NCBI GenBank assembly: GCA_030374765.1
Contig: JARGXX010000013.1
Location: forward strand, 744,001 to 808,000
Direction of reading: 5' to 3'
Length of the DNA: 64,000 bases
Source: Agarophyton chilense
Taxonomy: Eukaryota; Rhodophyta; Florideophyceae; Gracilariales; Gracilariaceae
Shown here: one piece after another, positions 20,063 through 30,485 of the stretch
Layout: every line of letters starts with the position of its first letter
Numbering within the stretch: the stretch's first letter is position 1
Made by a program: the position numbers and the translations under genes
The notes under the pieces: model-generated
The model's input: the letters and a program-made list of their open reading frames with translations, nothing else
What the model was told of the DNA's origin: nothing
Databases searched by the model: none

Positions 20063-20437
20063 ACCGTGAACACGGAATGGAATGGCTGATGGCGCCACGC
20101 GCCATCTCCGTCCATGCCCCAACGCGGGGAAGGAAGCAACCGCTCACGCTATCCCAACGTCGTTGGTGGTCGTGCCAGTTACCTGGTCCGCGTGCGAAGC
20201 GCCCACCGTTAAACACGGAACTCCCAGCTAGGCTGGTTCCCTGCAACGCCGGAACCCCGGTAGAAGGCCGGTACCCCGGAAAGAAAGAAGCGGACTTGGG
20301 AAAGGGCGTCGGAAAGGCGACCCTCTTCTTTTTATTTCTCACTACTGGAAAGGGCGCCCTAGTGGCGCCGCCCTACATTCTACCGGAAGCCCCGGTCATT
20401 CCTCCTCACGAGGTGGACCCCCGCCCAGGCGGTTGGC
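20063..20437. other. spacer between convergent pol and antisense ORF, element B
   Basis: No gene. The sequence separates the pol stop (20062) from the stop of the opposing antisense ORF (20438). It is GC-rich, with many short inverted repeats such as CCGTG-aa-CACGG (20066-20077) and CCAACG-t-CGTTGG near 20160. Both transcription units would have to end in or read through this stretch. Confidence 0.5.
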
Positions 20438-23039
20438 TCAGGCATCACGCATGGCGGTCACATCACCCGAGATCTCGGAAGGGCGAAGCCCCACCTCCCG
20501 AAGGAAGCGCGCGATGACCTCGCCCCGCTCCGCGCCAGCGGCAGTTGCGGGCGGGCCCGCCACCGATGGAGTCGGATAGGAATCCGTTCGCACGGCATCA
20601 GCAGCCCCGGATGGAGCCGCACCACCGTATTCAACGGACCCCTCACCGGCCTCGCCGGACTCGTCATCCTCCATCGGAGCGTAACCCGAATCCTCCGGTT
20701 CGTTGTCGACCATCGGGTCACCATCCGCATAGCCGCGGTAATAGTCGCTCGAGTCGACATACCCTCGCAGGTGGTCGGCCGGGACTTCACGCGGCGCATG
20801 CCGGTTGGCTTCCGCTTCCTCGCGGCTGATCTCGTGGTACTCCCAGGGGTCGAAGTAGATGAAATCCCCCGCTAGCGCGGTATTCCTCCCGAATCTGGGG
20901 CCAGACCCGCGACGCGGTGGAATGCGTTGGGAGTTCTCCAGCGGGACCTCATCCCACTGGACCCCCTCCACAAAGTCGAGGAGGCCCAGCATCTCTTCTT
21001 CGTTCGCCTCGCCCCCGAGGGGGATGCGCATGTCCAAACGGCGGATCGCAGCCCGCACACGCGGTGGCACGTACCACAATCGGTATTGGTCGTACGCCTC
21101 AGCGAGGATAAAAGCCGCAGTGCGGACGGCCCATTCGCTTACCACAACGGACCACCACCCCGACTGGGGATCGTTCAAGAACGACGACCCTACTGTAGGA
21201 CAATGCCCCCAAGGGGGAAAACCTACGAAGACGTCCGGATCTTCCTCTCACGAGGTAGCCGGCGCGGTAGAGCCCTCCCAGGGATCGGCGCGCAATGCCG
21301 GGTGTAAGCCGGAGCCGAACCGTCGCAACGGGCGCAGGGAGGCTGAAAGAAGCCGAGAATATCCGCCGAAGCGGTGCTTGCGTATCCTCTGAGGAGGCAA
21401 AACCCACGAGAGTGGCGAGCGCGACAGGTGTCAGTGCGAGCCGCAAGAGCGGGAATTGCCCAATGAAGGGGAGGAAAAGGGAAGGAAAATGGGAACGGAG
21501 GCAAGAGGGCGAGGTTGACCACGAGTCGCAAGAGGGGACTCGGGAATAGCCGGCACTGCCGGGTGTAGCAAACCGTATACACGGGCGGAACCACGAAAGT
21601 AAGAATCGATACCCAACACACGAAGGCTGCTTGAACGTCCAAGGGGGTTGGGAAGCCGTGCACCACGAGAAATCCCTCCGTAAGGAGTTGTATATCCGCG
21701 CAGGCGGTTCGACCCAGAGCCAAGATCTGGAAGACCAAGATCACCCTTGTTGGGGAGACTTTACTGGACCGGCGGCCACGAGGCCGGCGGCCTAAGTACT
21801 GTAGTCACCGTAGAATAGAATAAATAAAGTCTATCCTAAATAGCTAAATGTCCGTCTAACAAAGGGGCCAATCTGGCGGCCACGTGTCGCGCGGGCGCCG
21901 CGGCCACGTGTATGGCACCCGGTCCCGCCGGTGCATCACCGGCGTCCCGGGTGTCGCCGTGAAAACCGATTACTCCTACTCATAACGAGGTTGCACGCCG
22001 GAGGCTCCGGAAAAACTTAAGTCCCCAGAAACCTCCCTGGAGGACGTTGCTCTTCACCTACATAGGTGAAGACTGGGGGCAGCTCAATGAAGCAACCCCA
22101 GCACGCCTCCAAGGAGGACCACCAGTCTGGGAGACTGACGTACCGACCACGTCGGTGAGCAGGCGCGATGCTCTCAATCTCCGTGTTCTGGTACGGTACG
22201 AAATACCCGGTCCGGGCCCGCCAACGCCGCTCATCGCGGATGAAGTTCTGAAGGAAGTTCGAGCGCGACTGCCGCGGTTGGTAGCGGAACTCTGCCCGAA
22301 GAATCGGTCGTACACAGCAAAGGGCTCCTTGCCGAGCGATCGGTGTGCCCCTCCAAGCGAGGGTTTCCAATCCGTTAAGACGGTCGCAGTACGACATTTC
22401 CCCGCGAGTGCGGTAAAGGTGGACGTCGAATTCGACCTCTGGCGGTATCGGGAACTCGAAAGGCGCCCGATGGTGCCTGAGATAAGCGATCCACACAAGC
22501 GCGGCCTGAGCCTCTGCAGAGGATTCACCGCGTCGGCGGAGTATGTGGTGTACCGGGATGGCGATGCGATCACGCCAATCCCATGACATGGTCACCACGC
22601 CGGGCAGGTCGCCCGGGAGCATCTCCGAATTATCGGTGTAGGATTGGATCAAATCCTCGTCGCGGACAGCCAATGGGTGAAACCAAGGCGCATACCGCAA
22701 CATCGCGGAGCCATACCGAGTTCTCGGATTTGCACCCACAAGGGCGTCGTAGATCGGCCACTGCCGTGGGTCCGCCTGTCCGCGAAAGCGGGCGCCAATA
22801 CGGCGGTCTTCGTACGCGAGGTTGGTAACATACCCAGGGTGGGGCGCGGACCGGAAGCCGGTGGAACCGCCAAGGGCGGGAGTCGCGGATGTGTTATGAC
22901 GGTCGGGGTTGGACATGGTGCGTGTTGGTGTGCTGTGGTTGGAATCGGATGCGAAGAGCGTGCGTGGGATCCTTGGTGAAGGTGTGATGGTTTCCGGAGA
23001 CCCGGTGTCGGACGCGCTCTTATCATGACGAGCTGCCAT
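20438..23039 (-). pseudogene. antisense ORF of element B, split by a solo LTR
   Basis: Starts at the ATG at 23039, 47 bases from the 3' LTR. It runs on the minus strand to 22057, is interrupted by the inverted solo LTR (21194-22056), and resumes at 21193 to a stop at 20438. Across the insertion the frame lines up with the antisense ORF of C: left part ...ELPPVFTYVG, right part LNDPQSGWWSV, against ...ELPPCIYYIG and MHDPNSGYWAL. Conserved blocks: APWFHPLAVRDEDLIQSY, PILRAEFRYQPRQS, WYVPPRVRAAIRRLDM, FIYFDPWEYHEI. No transmembrane span or known enzyme motif was recognised. Before the insertion the product would have been near 580 residues. Confidence 0.85.
21194..22056 (-). repeat. solo LTR of family B, inverted, inside element B
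   Basis: 863 bp. It is the reverse complement of the B LTR, beginning TGTAGGAC and ending GCTCTTCA on the plus strand. It is flanked by a perfect 5-bp target duplication, cctac (21189-21193 and 22057-22061). With no internal region attached, it is a solo LTR left by recombination after another family-B copy inserted into this one. Confidence 0.93.
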
Positions 23040-23073
23040 GCCGACTTCCTCTTCGAGGTGTTCGCCCTGTCTT

Positions 23074-23085
23074 AAGGGGGGGATA
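23074..23085 (+). promoter_or_regulatory. polypurine tract of element B
   Basis: AAGGGGGGGATA immediately before the TG of the 3' LTR at 23086. Expected position and composition for the plus-strand primer. Confidence 0.75.
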
Positions 23086-23949
23086 TGAAGAGCAACGTCC
23101 TCCAAGGAGGTTTTTGGGGACTTAAGTTTTTTCCGGAGCCTCCGGCGTGCAACCTCGTTATGAGTAGGAGTAATCCGTTTTCACGGCGATGGCCGGAACG
23201 CCGGTGATGCACCGGCGGGACCGGGTGCCATACAAGTGGCCCCAGCGCCCGCGCGACACGTGGCCGCCAGATTGGCCCCTTTGTTAGACGGACATTTAGC
23301 TATTTAGGATAGACTTTATTTATTCTATTCTACGGTGACTACAGTACTTAGGCCGCCGGCCTCGCGGCCGCCGGTCCAGTAAAGTCTCTCCAACAAGGGT
23401 GATCTTGGTCTTCCAGATCTTGGCTCTGGGTCGAACCGCCTGCGCGGATATACAACTCCTTACGGAGGGATTTCTCGTGGTGCACGGCTTCCCAACCCCC
23501 TTGGACGTTCAAACAGCCTCCGTGTGTTGGGTATCTATTCCCACTTTCGTGGTTCCGCCCGTGTATACGGTTTGCTACACCCGGCAGTGCCGGCTATTCC
23601 CGAGTTCCCTCTTGCGACTCGTGGTCACCCTCGCCCTCTTGCCTCCGTTCCCATTTTCCTTCCATTTTCCTCCCCTTCATTGGGCAATTCCCGCTCTTGC
23701 GGCTCGCACTGACACCTATCGTGCTCGCCACTCTCGTGGGTTTTGCCTCCTCAGAGGATACGCAAGCACCGCTTCGGCGGATATTCTCGGCTTCTTTCAG
23801 CCTCCCTGCGCCCGTCGCGACGGTTCGGCTCCGGCTTACACCCGGCATTGCGCGCCGATCCCTGGGAGGGCTCTACCGCGCCGGTTACCTCGTGAGAGGA
23901 AGATCCGGACGTCTTCGTAGGTTTTCCCCCTTGGGGGTATTGTGCTACA
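23086..23949 (+). repeat. 3' LTR of element B
   Basis: 864 bp, TGAAGAGC to GTGCTACA, uninterrupted. It shows the empty site for element A (a single cctcc near 23801-23805). It is dense in 4-6-bp stems with 3-4-nt loops, including CCGC-ttcg-GCGG. Confidence 0.93.
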
Positions 23950-23995
23950 TTCGTCATGCCACGCTAAACGCCATTAACACTCTCTGAATTTGTCC

Positions 23996-25584
23996 ACCAA
24001 AGTGACAAAGTACCACCTAGTCTGTCCGTGTTTTTCTTCATTGTGCGTACTGAAGCACGCAAGGACGCATATTCCCAAAGGATTCTATTAGTGCTGTGAT
24101 GTTTCTGCAACACATTTTCAATTGCAGTGAAAGCATCCGTGGGATCCGTAGAGTCTTACATTGGATGTTTAACCATGTTAAACATATAGACATCCGTGCT
24201 TCTCAAGCTTTTGGACCTTCGAAAGGTGTCACTTGCATCTTTCCATCTATCACACTCTCCAGAGTGGTTCTGTTGGATTCTGCGCTTCAAGTTCGTAAGG
24301 AAATTGCAGTCCATCGGCCAAAAACCACCCTAACTAAAGCTACATATATTGGTCTCAGGAGTAACGACGCGATACGCCGCCACAGTCAGCTTCATTTTGA
24401 ACATCATGTTCGCATTTGGTAACTCTCCCGTTAGCAACAAGGCATCGTGAAGTTCTTTTGTCTCTGTTAAACTGCTTGTTTATCAGAGGGTTGCAGGGTT
24501 GCGGAAAGTGGGACGTGTTAGCAGGGAGCTTTATAACCTGAAAATTGAACGAATTGCACACTTCGAGCCAACGGTGACCTTTTCGAGAATTGTGGCGGTC
24601 AAGAAGCAACAAAATGAAATACTTATTCGGTACGAATCTTCTGACGTAAGAGGCGAAACGCAATACCAACGTCGACAATGTTTCTCTGTTCATTGACCTT
24701 TTCTTCGTGCAGCGAACGATATTGCCATTCGTAATCACATTTTCACTGCACAGCCATCTATAATTTGGATGAAGCAACATCGCAGTGTTCTTATCAACTG
24801 GATTCATCCAAGATGGTACAGATTTGTTGCCAGAGGCAATAAGAAAAGGGGCACATATCAGTCCCGCTGCAGAAGGTATAATAACCTCTGTCAAGTGCTT
24901 ATCCTTGTCCTTGATATTGTATCTTCGTCTTGAGAATTAATATTCTTTCAAACTGAATATTTTTACTTGCTCACCATCCAGAGAATTTACTCTTGTCTCG
25001 TCGAGATTCCAAACACAAATTGGGTCAGTGAATATCTGAAACTCTTCCACCTGCAGCGTTTGGAGTGTATCAAAAAACGTCTGGACGTGATCTAGATTTC
25101 CATCTCCGAAATATTTGTGCGACATATGTTTTGCATTTCGGTATGTTAGAGTACGATTTCAGGCTCTGAGACCTAAATGAATCGTTTGAGGGCATACCCG
25201 TCTTATTTTCATGTTGAAAACCGTTTGTAATGGTAGCCATGAGACTACTCGTGCCATGGGGTTCAGGTCAAAACCCCGACTGGCAGCAAATAAAGCGTGC
25301 TTGACGATAGCGTCTTCTTCTGATCAAGACAGCATTTTTGGTCATCCTTGTTTATGGATGGTAGGGTGTAGGAGGTGATTCAACTGTTGCTTTGCATTAA
25401 TCTTACTTTTATGTTGAATTCGATACGCTGTCGTACGGGATAGACTACTTGTGGACGCTACAGTGCGAACTGGAAGGCTTTGCTGAAGTAATTTGAATGC
25501 AAATTGTCGGTTGGTTTCTTCTTCGGCACGGTTCCGGCTTTGCCGCTTCAGACGCGCTGTCTGCTTTCCCATGGAAAGCGGCAT
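23996..25584 (-). pseudogene. pogo/Tigger-like (DDE_1) transposase, decayed
   Basis: Three minus-strand pieces in order. 25584-25342 is basic with a helix-turn-helix look (ARLKRQSRN, then SSLSRTTAYRIQ). 25125-24937 has VWNLDETRV, the first catalytic Asp region. 24894-24355 has LLLDRHNSRK and the run LPANTSHFPQPCNPLIN, the second Asp region and the hydrophobic stretch after it in DDE_1/CENP-B-like transposases. Residual similarity seems to run on to about 24000. Frames shift between pieces and stops occur, so it is dead. The left end may have been removed near the family-B insertion at 23949. Confidence 0.7.
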
Positions 25585-25709
25585 GGCACGGAGAAAGTGA
25601 GGCTTGGGATGAGATAAGTTTTTAGCGGGGTGGCTGCAGGGAATCGAGATGTATCTCGAGACAAGCTAAATGTTGTAGACTAATCGTTTATTGGATGGCG
25701 GGTGAGTCG

Positions 25710-25746
25710 TCCCAAATAGAGCCGGTTCCCAAATAAAGCCGGTCTG
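25710..25746 (-). repeat. candidate right terminal repeat of the pogo-like transposon
   Basis: Two 17-base near-copies in tandem (25710-25726 and 25727-25743), each containing CCCAAATARAGCCGG. Read from outside inwards on the minus strand the end begins CAGACCGGCTTTATTTGGGA. A CAG end with a tandem transposase-binding motif is typical of pogo/Tigger elements. No left partner or TA duplication was seen. Confidence 0.35.
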
Positions 25747-26431
25747 ATTGCTAGCGCGATGCGTGATCAAAAAATATCCAGAAGCTTTAATTGGGAAAAT
25801 GGACAATTTTGGTTTTTTGTCCCTTGTTCACTGGTTATGAAGGCTCTGAGCTCAAAGGCGCTAGGGCGTCGTAGCACAAGCACGCTCGCCTGTGCAACAA
25901 AAGAATTTCTAGTGAGCTATGTAGAAGTTGAGTAACAAATTTATCTGGACAAGGAAAGGACGATACAATGCCAATCTTGATTCTGCCAACTCTACTAGCG
26001 AGCAATGTTATAACTTGCTCGGAATGGCTTCCTTCGGGTGGTTGTCTCGGGTTTGCCCACGGGGCACCTATACTCACTTTACAACGACAAACATCCTTGA
26101 AACATAGGCCCAATCTTTGTTTTCGATTGACATTCACTTGTGCTAGCTTCCCATGACTGATATGATTGCTACCGAGAACCTGATCCGTGCCGAACCACCT
26201 GAACGACTCCCACAATGTATTGGTAAAAACGATGCGTGATGCATCTTCGAGTCAAAAGCTTAAACCTAGTACCATTTGTGTCAAGGAATGCATGAGATAA
26301 GGCCAGACGGAGTTTTGCAGTCACACGATTTCATGCAGAACTGCGGCGAAACAACTTTCCTTTCTTGGCAAGGTGCAACATTGTCCTTCGTGTCAGCTAT
26401 ACAAACTTGTTCTATAAAGAGACGAAGTCTA
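25747..26431. other. intergenic, downstream of the kinase gene
   Basis: No convincing gene. Short frames on both strands lack start context or recognisable products. It should contain the 3' UTR and poly(A) region of the minus-strand kinase gene. Confidence 0.4.
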
Positions 26432-28576
26432 TTACGGGCATTTCGACACATCATGCTCCGTGACAATATGAGCCCCCACAGCAACATCTTTATCCATTCC
26501 CGCACTACCCGGCATATAGGTAGCTTGCGGACCACAAGAGCCTCTGCGAACCACACCTCCAGATGAAACTCTCACGATGCCAAACGCTTCTTCCACTTCA
26601 ATTGCCATAGAATCGAATTCTGGACTACGATCCGGTTCCGAGGGGCGCGCGTCCATCTGAATTGATCTTCTGTCGCTTCGTGTACCTCCACCATACCAAC
26701 TTGCTGAGGACCCCACCTGAACTCCATTAACAACTTGACAAGCGACCGGGACAGGCCTCTCCACAGTATTGGTGTCACTTTGCTCTGCATCTTTGTTGCG
26801 CGATTTTTCCGCCTCGCGTTTTGCCCTATATGCTTCGCTGAAAGGTTTAAACTTGGCCTTGGGCATGCTTGATGTTTTGCGCTGTGCAATTCCTTCCTGA
26901 ACACTGCGCATAGCACTCGCAAATGTCTCTGACTGGCTTGGAATGTCGTAGCCCCCGTTTCTGTCTCGATTCTGCAAAAGATCCTTAGCGTGTTCAGGAT
27001 GATACAGCGCAATTTCTTCAAGAAACAGTTGACGCATTGCGTCAGGAGTGAGCTTTTGACGTTCAAAAGCAAATTCATCTGCTGAGATGGGCTTTGCTGC
27101 TGGCTCAGCTTCGAGGTTAAAGAAATCACGAAAATAAGGATGTGAGAGTGCTTGCAAAGCTGTAGGCCTTTTAGCGGGATCAAATTCGAGCAGCCACTCT
27201 AGCAAAGAGCAAGCGTCTGCGCTGGCGTGAGGGAATATCTGCGAAAATGGGCGGCGACTTCGTCTGGGCAGCGCGCGAAAATGCTCCCTGACTCGCTGGC
27301 TTCGCACCTTTGAAATGGCCTCCTCTGACGGGGAACCGATGGTCTCGGTCATAAGTTGCAGCTGGTCGTAGCCGTCCTTTCCTGGGAAGAGAGGCTTGCC
27401 GTTACCAATCATCTCGGCCATGATGCAACCCGCAGACCATATGTCGATGGCCGTGGAGTAGGTGTAGTGCGACATTATGAGTTCCGGGGCTCTGTACCAG
27501 CGGGTTGCTACATAGTCTGTCCACAATGCCTTCTCTGGGGCTTTGTCGAAATTAGCGCGGGCAAGACCAAAGTCGCAAATGCGCAGCGAGCAATCTTGAT
27601 CAATGAGGATGTTGTTGGGCTTGAGATCGCGGTGAAACACACCAGAAGAGTGCAGAAAATACAAGCCTCTCATGAGCTGGAACATAAAGTATTGAATGTG
27701 GAGTGGACTGAGTTCGGTCTTGTGGCGCAGTACATGGTTGAGATCAGTAGGCATGAGCTCGAGCACCACAAACACATCATCAAATTCCTTCGCAGAAGTA
27801 GGCATGAGGATGTCCTTAATCTCGACAATATTTTCGTGACCACGTAAGAGACGCAAGAACTTGAGCTCACGAAGAATTCGAACAGAAACTGGAACTTTTT
27901 CAAAGCCTCTTGAAATGCGTTTGACGGCTACACTTTCTTGAGATTGCCTGTCAAAGGCACTACACACGACGCCACTAGCACCCTCGCCAATAATCTGCTG
28001 GACAGAGTAGCGATGCTCAACAAGGGGGGCATCGAAGAATTCCTTGCGCATGATGCGAAGTCGTCTGAGACGCTCCTCTTTTGCTCGTTCTCTTTTACGC
28101 TGTTCCATTGCATAGGCTTGCTGCTGAGTGGCGAGTTGGACTAGATTTGCTTGATACTGAAGCTCTTTCTCGCGCAATTGCTGGCGTAGCGCGTCAGGAT
28201 GCTGCAGACTTACTTGCGGGAAATGGGGGTATTGGGAGTGCTGGTAGGCAGATTGCAGCGAGGAGTACTGTGTCGAAGACAGGGATGAGGAGTTGTTGTT
28301 GGGTGAGTAGTGGGAGTTCGAGGGGGGTTGGGTTTGGACGTGAGAATGGTGGGGTTGGTAATTGTGTTGGTGGTGTTGATGGTGCAGAACCTGGCTGTGC
28401 TGTGGGCGGGCGTGGTGAAGGTAGGCGTCGGGGGGCTTCTGAGAGAACGGGAGCAGTTGGTGCGGAGGCGGTTGCACAGGTTGCGGCGGCGGCACATGAC
28501 GAAGCGCCGCCTCCCTGAGCGCGAGGTAACGATGATCGACATAGCGATCAATAGGCACTCGCTCCCTGCCGGCCAT
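26432..28576 (-). CDS. MAP kinase with TDY activation loop
   Basis: 714 residues from the ATG at 28576 (MAGRERVPIDRY); the frame is open further upstream only with non-ATG codons. The N-terminal ~150 residues are Gln/His/Pro/Ser-rich and disordered, followed by a charged helix. Kinase domain about 194-490: glycine loop GEGASGVV, VAVKR, catalytic HRDLKPNNIL near 315, DFGLA, and the activation loop TDYVATRWYRAPEL at about 353, with the dual phosphorylation site Thr-Asp-Tyr. The C-terminal extension is about 220 residues, charged, without a known domain. MAP kinases phosphorylate Ser/Thr-Pro sites and are switched on by a MAPK kinase. TDY is the loop of the plant group D MAPKs; TEY is the common form elsewhere. 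Single exon. It is the most downstream of three minus-strand genes. Confidence 0.93.
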   Translation of the reverse strand: MAGRERVPIDRYVDHRYLALREAALRHVPPPQPVQPPPHQLLPFSQKPPDAYLHHARPQHSQVLHHQHHQHNYQPHHSHVQTQPPSNSHYSPNNNSSSLSSTQYSSLQSAYQHSQYPHFPQVSLQHPDALRQQLREKELQYQANLVQLATQQQAYAMEQRKRERAKEERLRRLRIMRKEFFDAPLVEHRYSVQQIIGEGASGVVCSAFDRQSQESVAVKRISRGFEKVPVSVRILRELKFLRLLRGHENIVEIKDILMPTSAKEFDDVFVVLELMPTDLNHVLRHKTELSPLHIQYFMFQLMRGLYFLHSSGVFHRDLKPNNILIDQDCSLRICDFGLARANFDKAPEKALWTDYVATRWYRAPELIMSHYTYSTAIDIWSAGCIMAEMIGNGKPLFPGKDGYDQLQLMTETIGSPSEEAISKVRSQRVREHFRALPRRSRRPFSQIFPHASADACSLLEWLLEFDPAKRPTALQALSHPYFRDFFNLEAEPAAKPISADEFAFERQKLTPDAMRQLFLEEIALYHPEHAKDLLQNRDRNGGYDIPSQSETFASAMRSVQEGIAQRKTSSMPKAKFKPFSEAYRAKREAEKSRNKDAEQSDTNTVERPVPVACQVVNGVQVGSSASWYGGGTRSDRRSIQMDARPSEPDRSPEFDSMAIEVEEAFGIVRVSSGGVVRRGSCGPQATYMPGSAGMDKDVAVGAHIVTEHDVSKCP

Positions 28577-29168
28577 GGCGAAGATGAGAGAAGCTGGCGA
28601 TGGAGGCGGTATGAGACGAAGATGGAGCTCGAGGAAAGAAGCGCCGCCGCGATGGGTGGGGGGACATCGACGGCAGGTGAACACCCAACGGCCAAAGGAC
28701 CTTTTTAGTGGTGGCACCCTGTGGCACGGCTGCCCCGCTCCGCGCCCCGCTTTCGCCCCGCTTTCGCCCCATCTGCGCCCAAAGGCATGACCTTGCGGGG
28801 CCCCAGGGCCATTCGCGCGAGGGCCTTACATTGTGCTGTAATGCGCCGCGATGTGCATGCGCCGTAGGCGTGAGTGCGTGCCACCTTTCGCTTCCACTTG
28901 CGCGGCAAGCCACAGCGATTATTCAGCAACATAGATAGATGGGTGCCGGTGGCGCGGATGTGTTTGACACATTTTTCGCGAGCCACTTTACAGCCATTCC
29001 GTATGCACGTTTCCTCAAAAGCTCGGTCATTTCCTCAAAACGGACACGCGCTCGCCTTCTTCCGCACGCTCGCCACCGCCTACATTCCACCCCTCGGGCT
29101 CTCCTCTCCCCTGCTCCGTCGCGTGCGCACGCGCGCTCGCCGCTCGTCGCCGACGTCAGCAACGCCGT
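28577..29168. other. intergenic, kinase promoter region
   Basis: 592 bp between the DHCR7 stop and the kinase ATG. It should hold the kinase promoter and the DHCR7 3' end. It is GC-rich near the kinase, with a short tandem stretch of CGCCCCGCTTT words at about 28737-28770. No TATA element is obvious. Confidence 0.4.
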
Positions 29169-30485
29169 TCAATACACACCGGGGATCATCCTCCATGGCA
29201 CCAGCCGGCAGTACTCGTCGTAGAAGCTACCATACTTTGCCGCACATCGTAGCTCGTCACGATACGCCCGATCCGTCAGCAGGATCGTCAGGAAGCTCAC
29301 GTACACGTACGGCATCACCCCGCTTCGCGCCGCCGGTAAGCTCCAGCACAGAGCCAGCGTGATTTCGAACACGTAGTTGATGTGACGCGCAACGCCCCAC
29401 CACCCGCTGGCCAGCAGCACGCTGCGTCGACGCTTTCCATCTCCAGTCGTGTACGTCGCCTCAATAATTCTCGGCGCCCGACCCCACACCTTGCACTCTC
29501 CGTTTGCCGCGCGGAACATCTGCCGTTGGTAATCGGTCCAGTAATTGCAACCCAACGCCGCCAACCCGCTTACACCAGTTGCCACCGCGCCCCACACGGG
29601 CCATTGCACCGCGTGCGTCGTGAGGAAGTACGACGTCAGCGTGTAGATACTTGGTAGAAACGCCGAGCAGCCCCAGAAAATGTAGAAACCGAAGCGATCA
29701 TGGATGATGTCCACAGAATTGAAGTAACCTGCCTCCCACACAAAGAACTTGAAAATGTACACAGTTTGCAAAAATGCAGACACGAACATAGAATTCGACA
29801 CGTAGCCGATTGTCTCGTATTGACTCATGGCAAACGCCACCACGGCCACACTCCACCCCATCATGGCGAAACGACAGTTGATGAGCTGCTTGAGACTCAT
29901 CTCGAACATTTCTGGATGCAATTCCGTGCCCTGCCACATATCCCAAACAAACCCATGCCCACTCTTTCCCGAATCGGAGTTGGTCGGAAAGTACAGTCCA
30001 CGAACGTACAAGAAAACTGTCGCTGCCAAAGCAAAAGCATTAAGAAACGCAAGAATTTCGCCAAATACATGATAAAAATGCACGAAGGAGAATAAACCAA
30101 AGGCATACGCGGTCAAAATCAACGCGTGTGTAATAATAAAACATCTCACACCATTCAATCGATAAGTAGGGCGATTCCCCATCGGCGTCGGAATGGCCAC
30201 AAACGTGGTGGCCGGCACCAATCTCAACAGCAAAGCTTGCATGAAAAGAAACGCTAAAACTATGGCGCCAGTTTGCGCAGTGACGTGCGGAAAGTTGGAG
30301 AGAATTTGATCAATTGGGCTGAATAACAGCGCGAGCAAAGCATTTCCATCATAGTGATAGCAAATGACCCACACTAGCTGCACCGCAGGAGGTGAAATGA
30401 GCATAAGCGCCACTGGAACAAATGTGGTGCGGAAAAAGGCGGCTACCGATTTGGTCGGGGAGGATTCAGCGTCATTTTTGGACAT
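29169..30485 (-). CDS. DHCR7: 7-dehydrocholesterol reductase (sterol delta-7 reductase)
   Basis: 438 residues from the ATG at 30485, single exon; plant and animal enzymes are about 430-475. It is a multi-pass membrane protein with roughly nine hydrophobic spans. The C-terminal signature of the sterol reductase (ERG4/ERG24) family is present: NYWTDYQRQMFRAANG, VWGRAP, LLASGWWGVARHINYV, DRAYRDELRCAAKYG, and the terminal VPWRMIPGVY. The SGWWG and CNYWTDYQRQ blocks fit the DHCR7/DWF5 branch better than the delta-14 reductases. It reduces the C7-C8 double bond of 7-dehydrocholesterol with NADPH in the ER, the last step to cholesterol, which is the main sterol of many red algae. The upstream gene ends 498 bp away on the same strand. 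Confidence 0.92.
   Translation of the reverse strand: MSKNDAESSPTKSVAAFFRTTFVPVALMLISPPAVQLVWVICYHYDGNALLALLFSPIDQILSNFPHVTAQTGAIVLAFLFMQALLLRLVPATTFVAIPTPMGNRPTYRLNGVRCFIITHALILTAYAFGLFSFVHFYHVFGEILAFLNAFALAATVFLYVRGLYFPTNSDSGKSGHGFVWDMWQGTELHPEMFEMSLKQLINCRFAMMGWSVAVVAFAMSQYETIGYVSNSMFVSAFLQTVYIFKFFVWEAGYFNSVDIIHDRFGFYIFWGCSAFLPSIYTLTSYFLTTHAVQWPVWGAVATGVSGLAALGCNYWTDYQRQMFRAANGECKVWGRAPRIIEATYTTGDGKRRRSVLLASGWWGVARHINYVFEITLALCWSLPAARSGVMPYVYVSFLTILLTDRAYRDELRCAAKYGSFYDEYCRLVPWRMIPGVY

Larger units (their letters stand above)
789..23949 (+). mobile_element. Ty3/gypsy chromovirus family B, with nested insertions
   Basis: Complete LTR retrotransposon on the plus strand. Its 5' LTR is 789-1508 plus 12405-12548 (720 + 144 = 864 bp). 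The 3' LTR, 23086-23949, is exactly 864 bp. The internal region runs PBS, gag, pol and an antisense ORF, then a polypurine tract. Element A (1509-12399) sits inside its 5' LTR, and an inverted solo LTR of the same family sits at 21194-22056. LTRs start TG; the 3' copy ends CTACA and the 5' copy has the mutated end CTAGA. About 18 differences are visible between the two LTRs, roughly 2 percent. The flanking 5-mers (gaaca, ttcgt) do not match, so no target duplication is evident. Pol is frameshifted, so the copy is probably not autonomous. Confidence 0.9.

Noticed and set aside
18913-20342. Several minus- and plus-frame ORFs over the pol linker of element B
   Set aside because: Shadows of a GC-rich Pro/Ala/Arg linker in the pol frame; no independent support.
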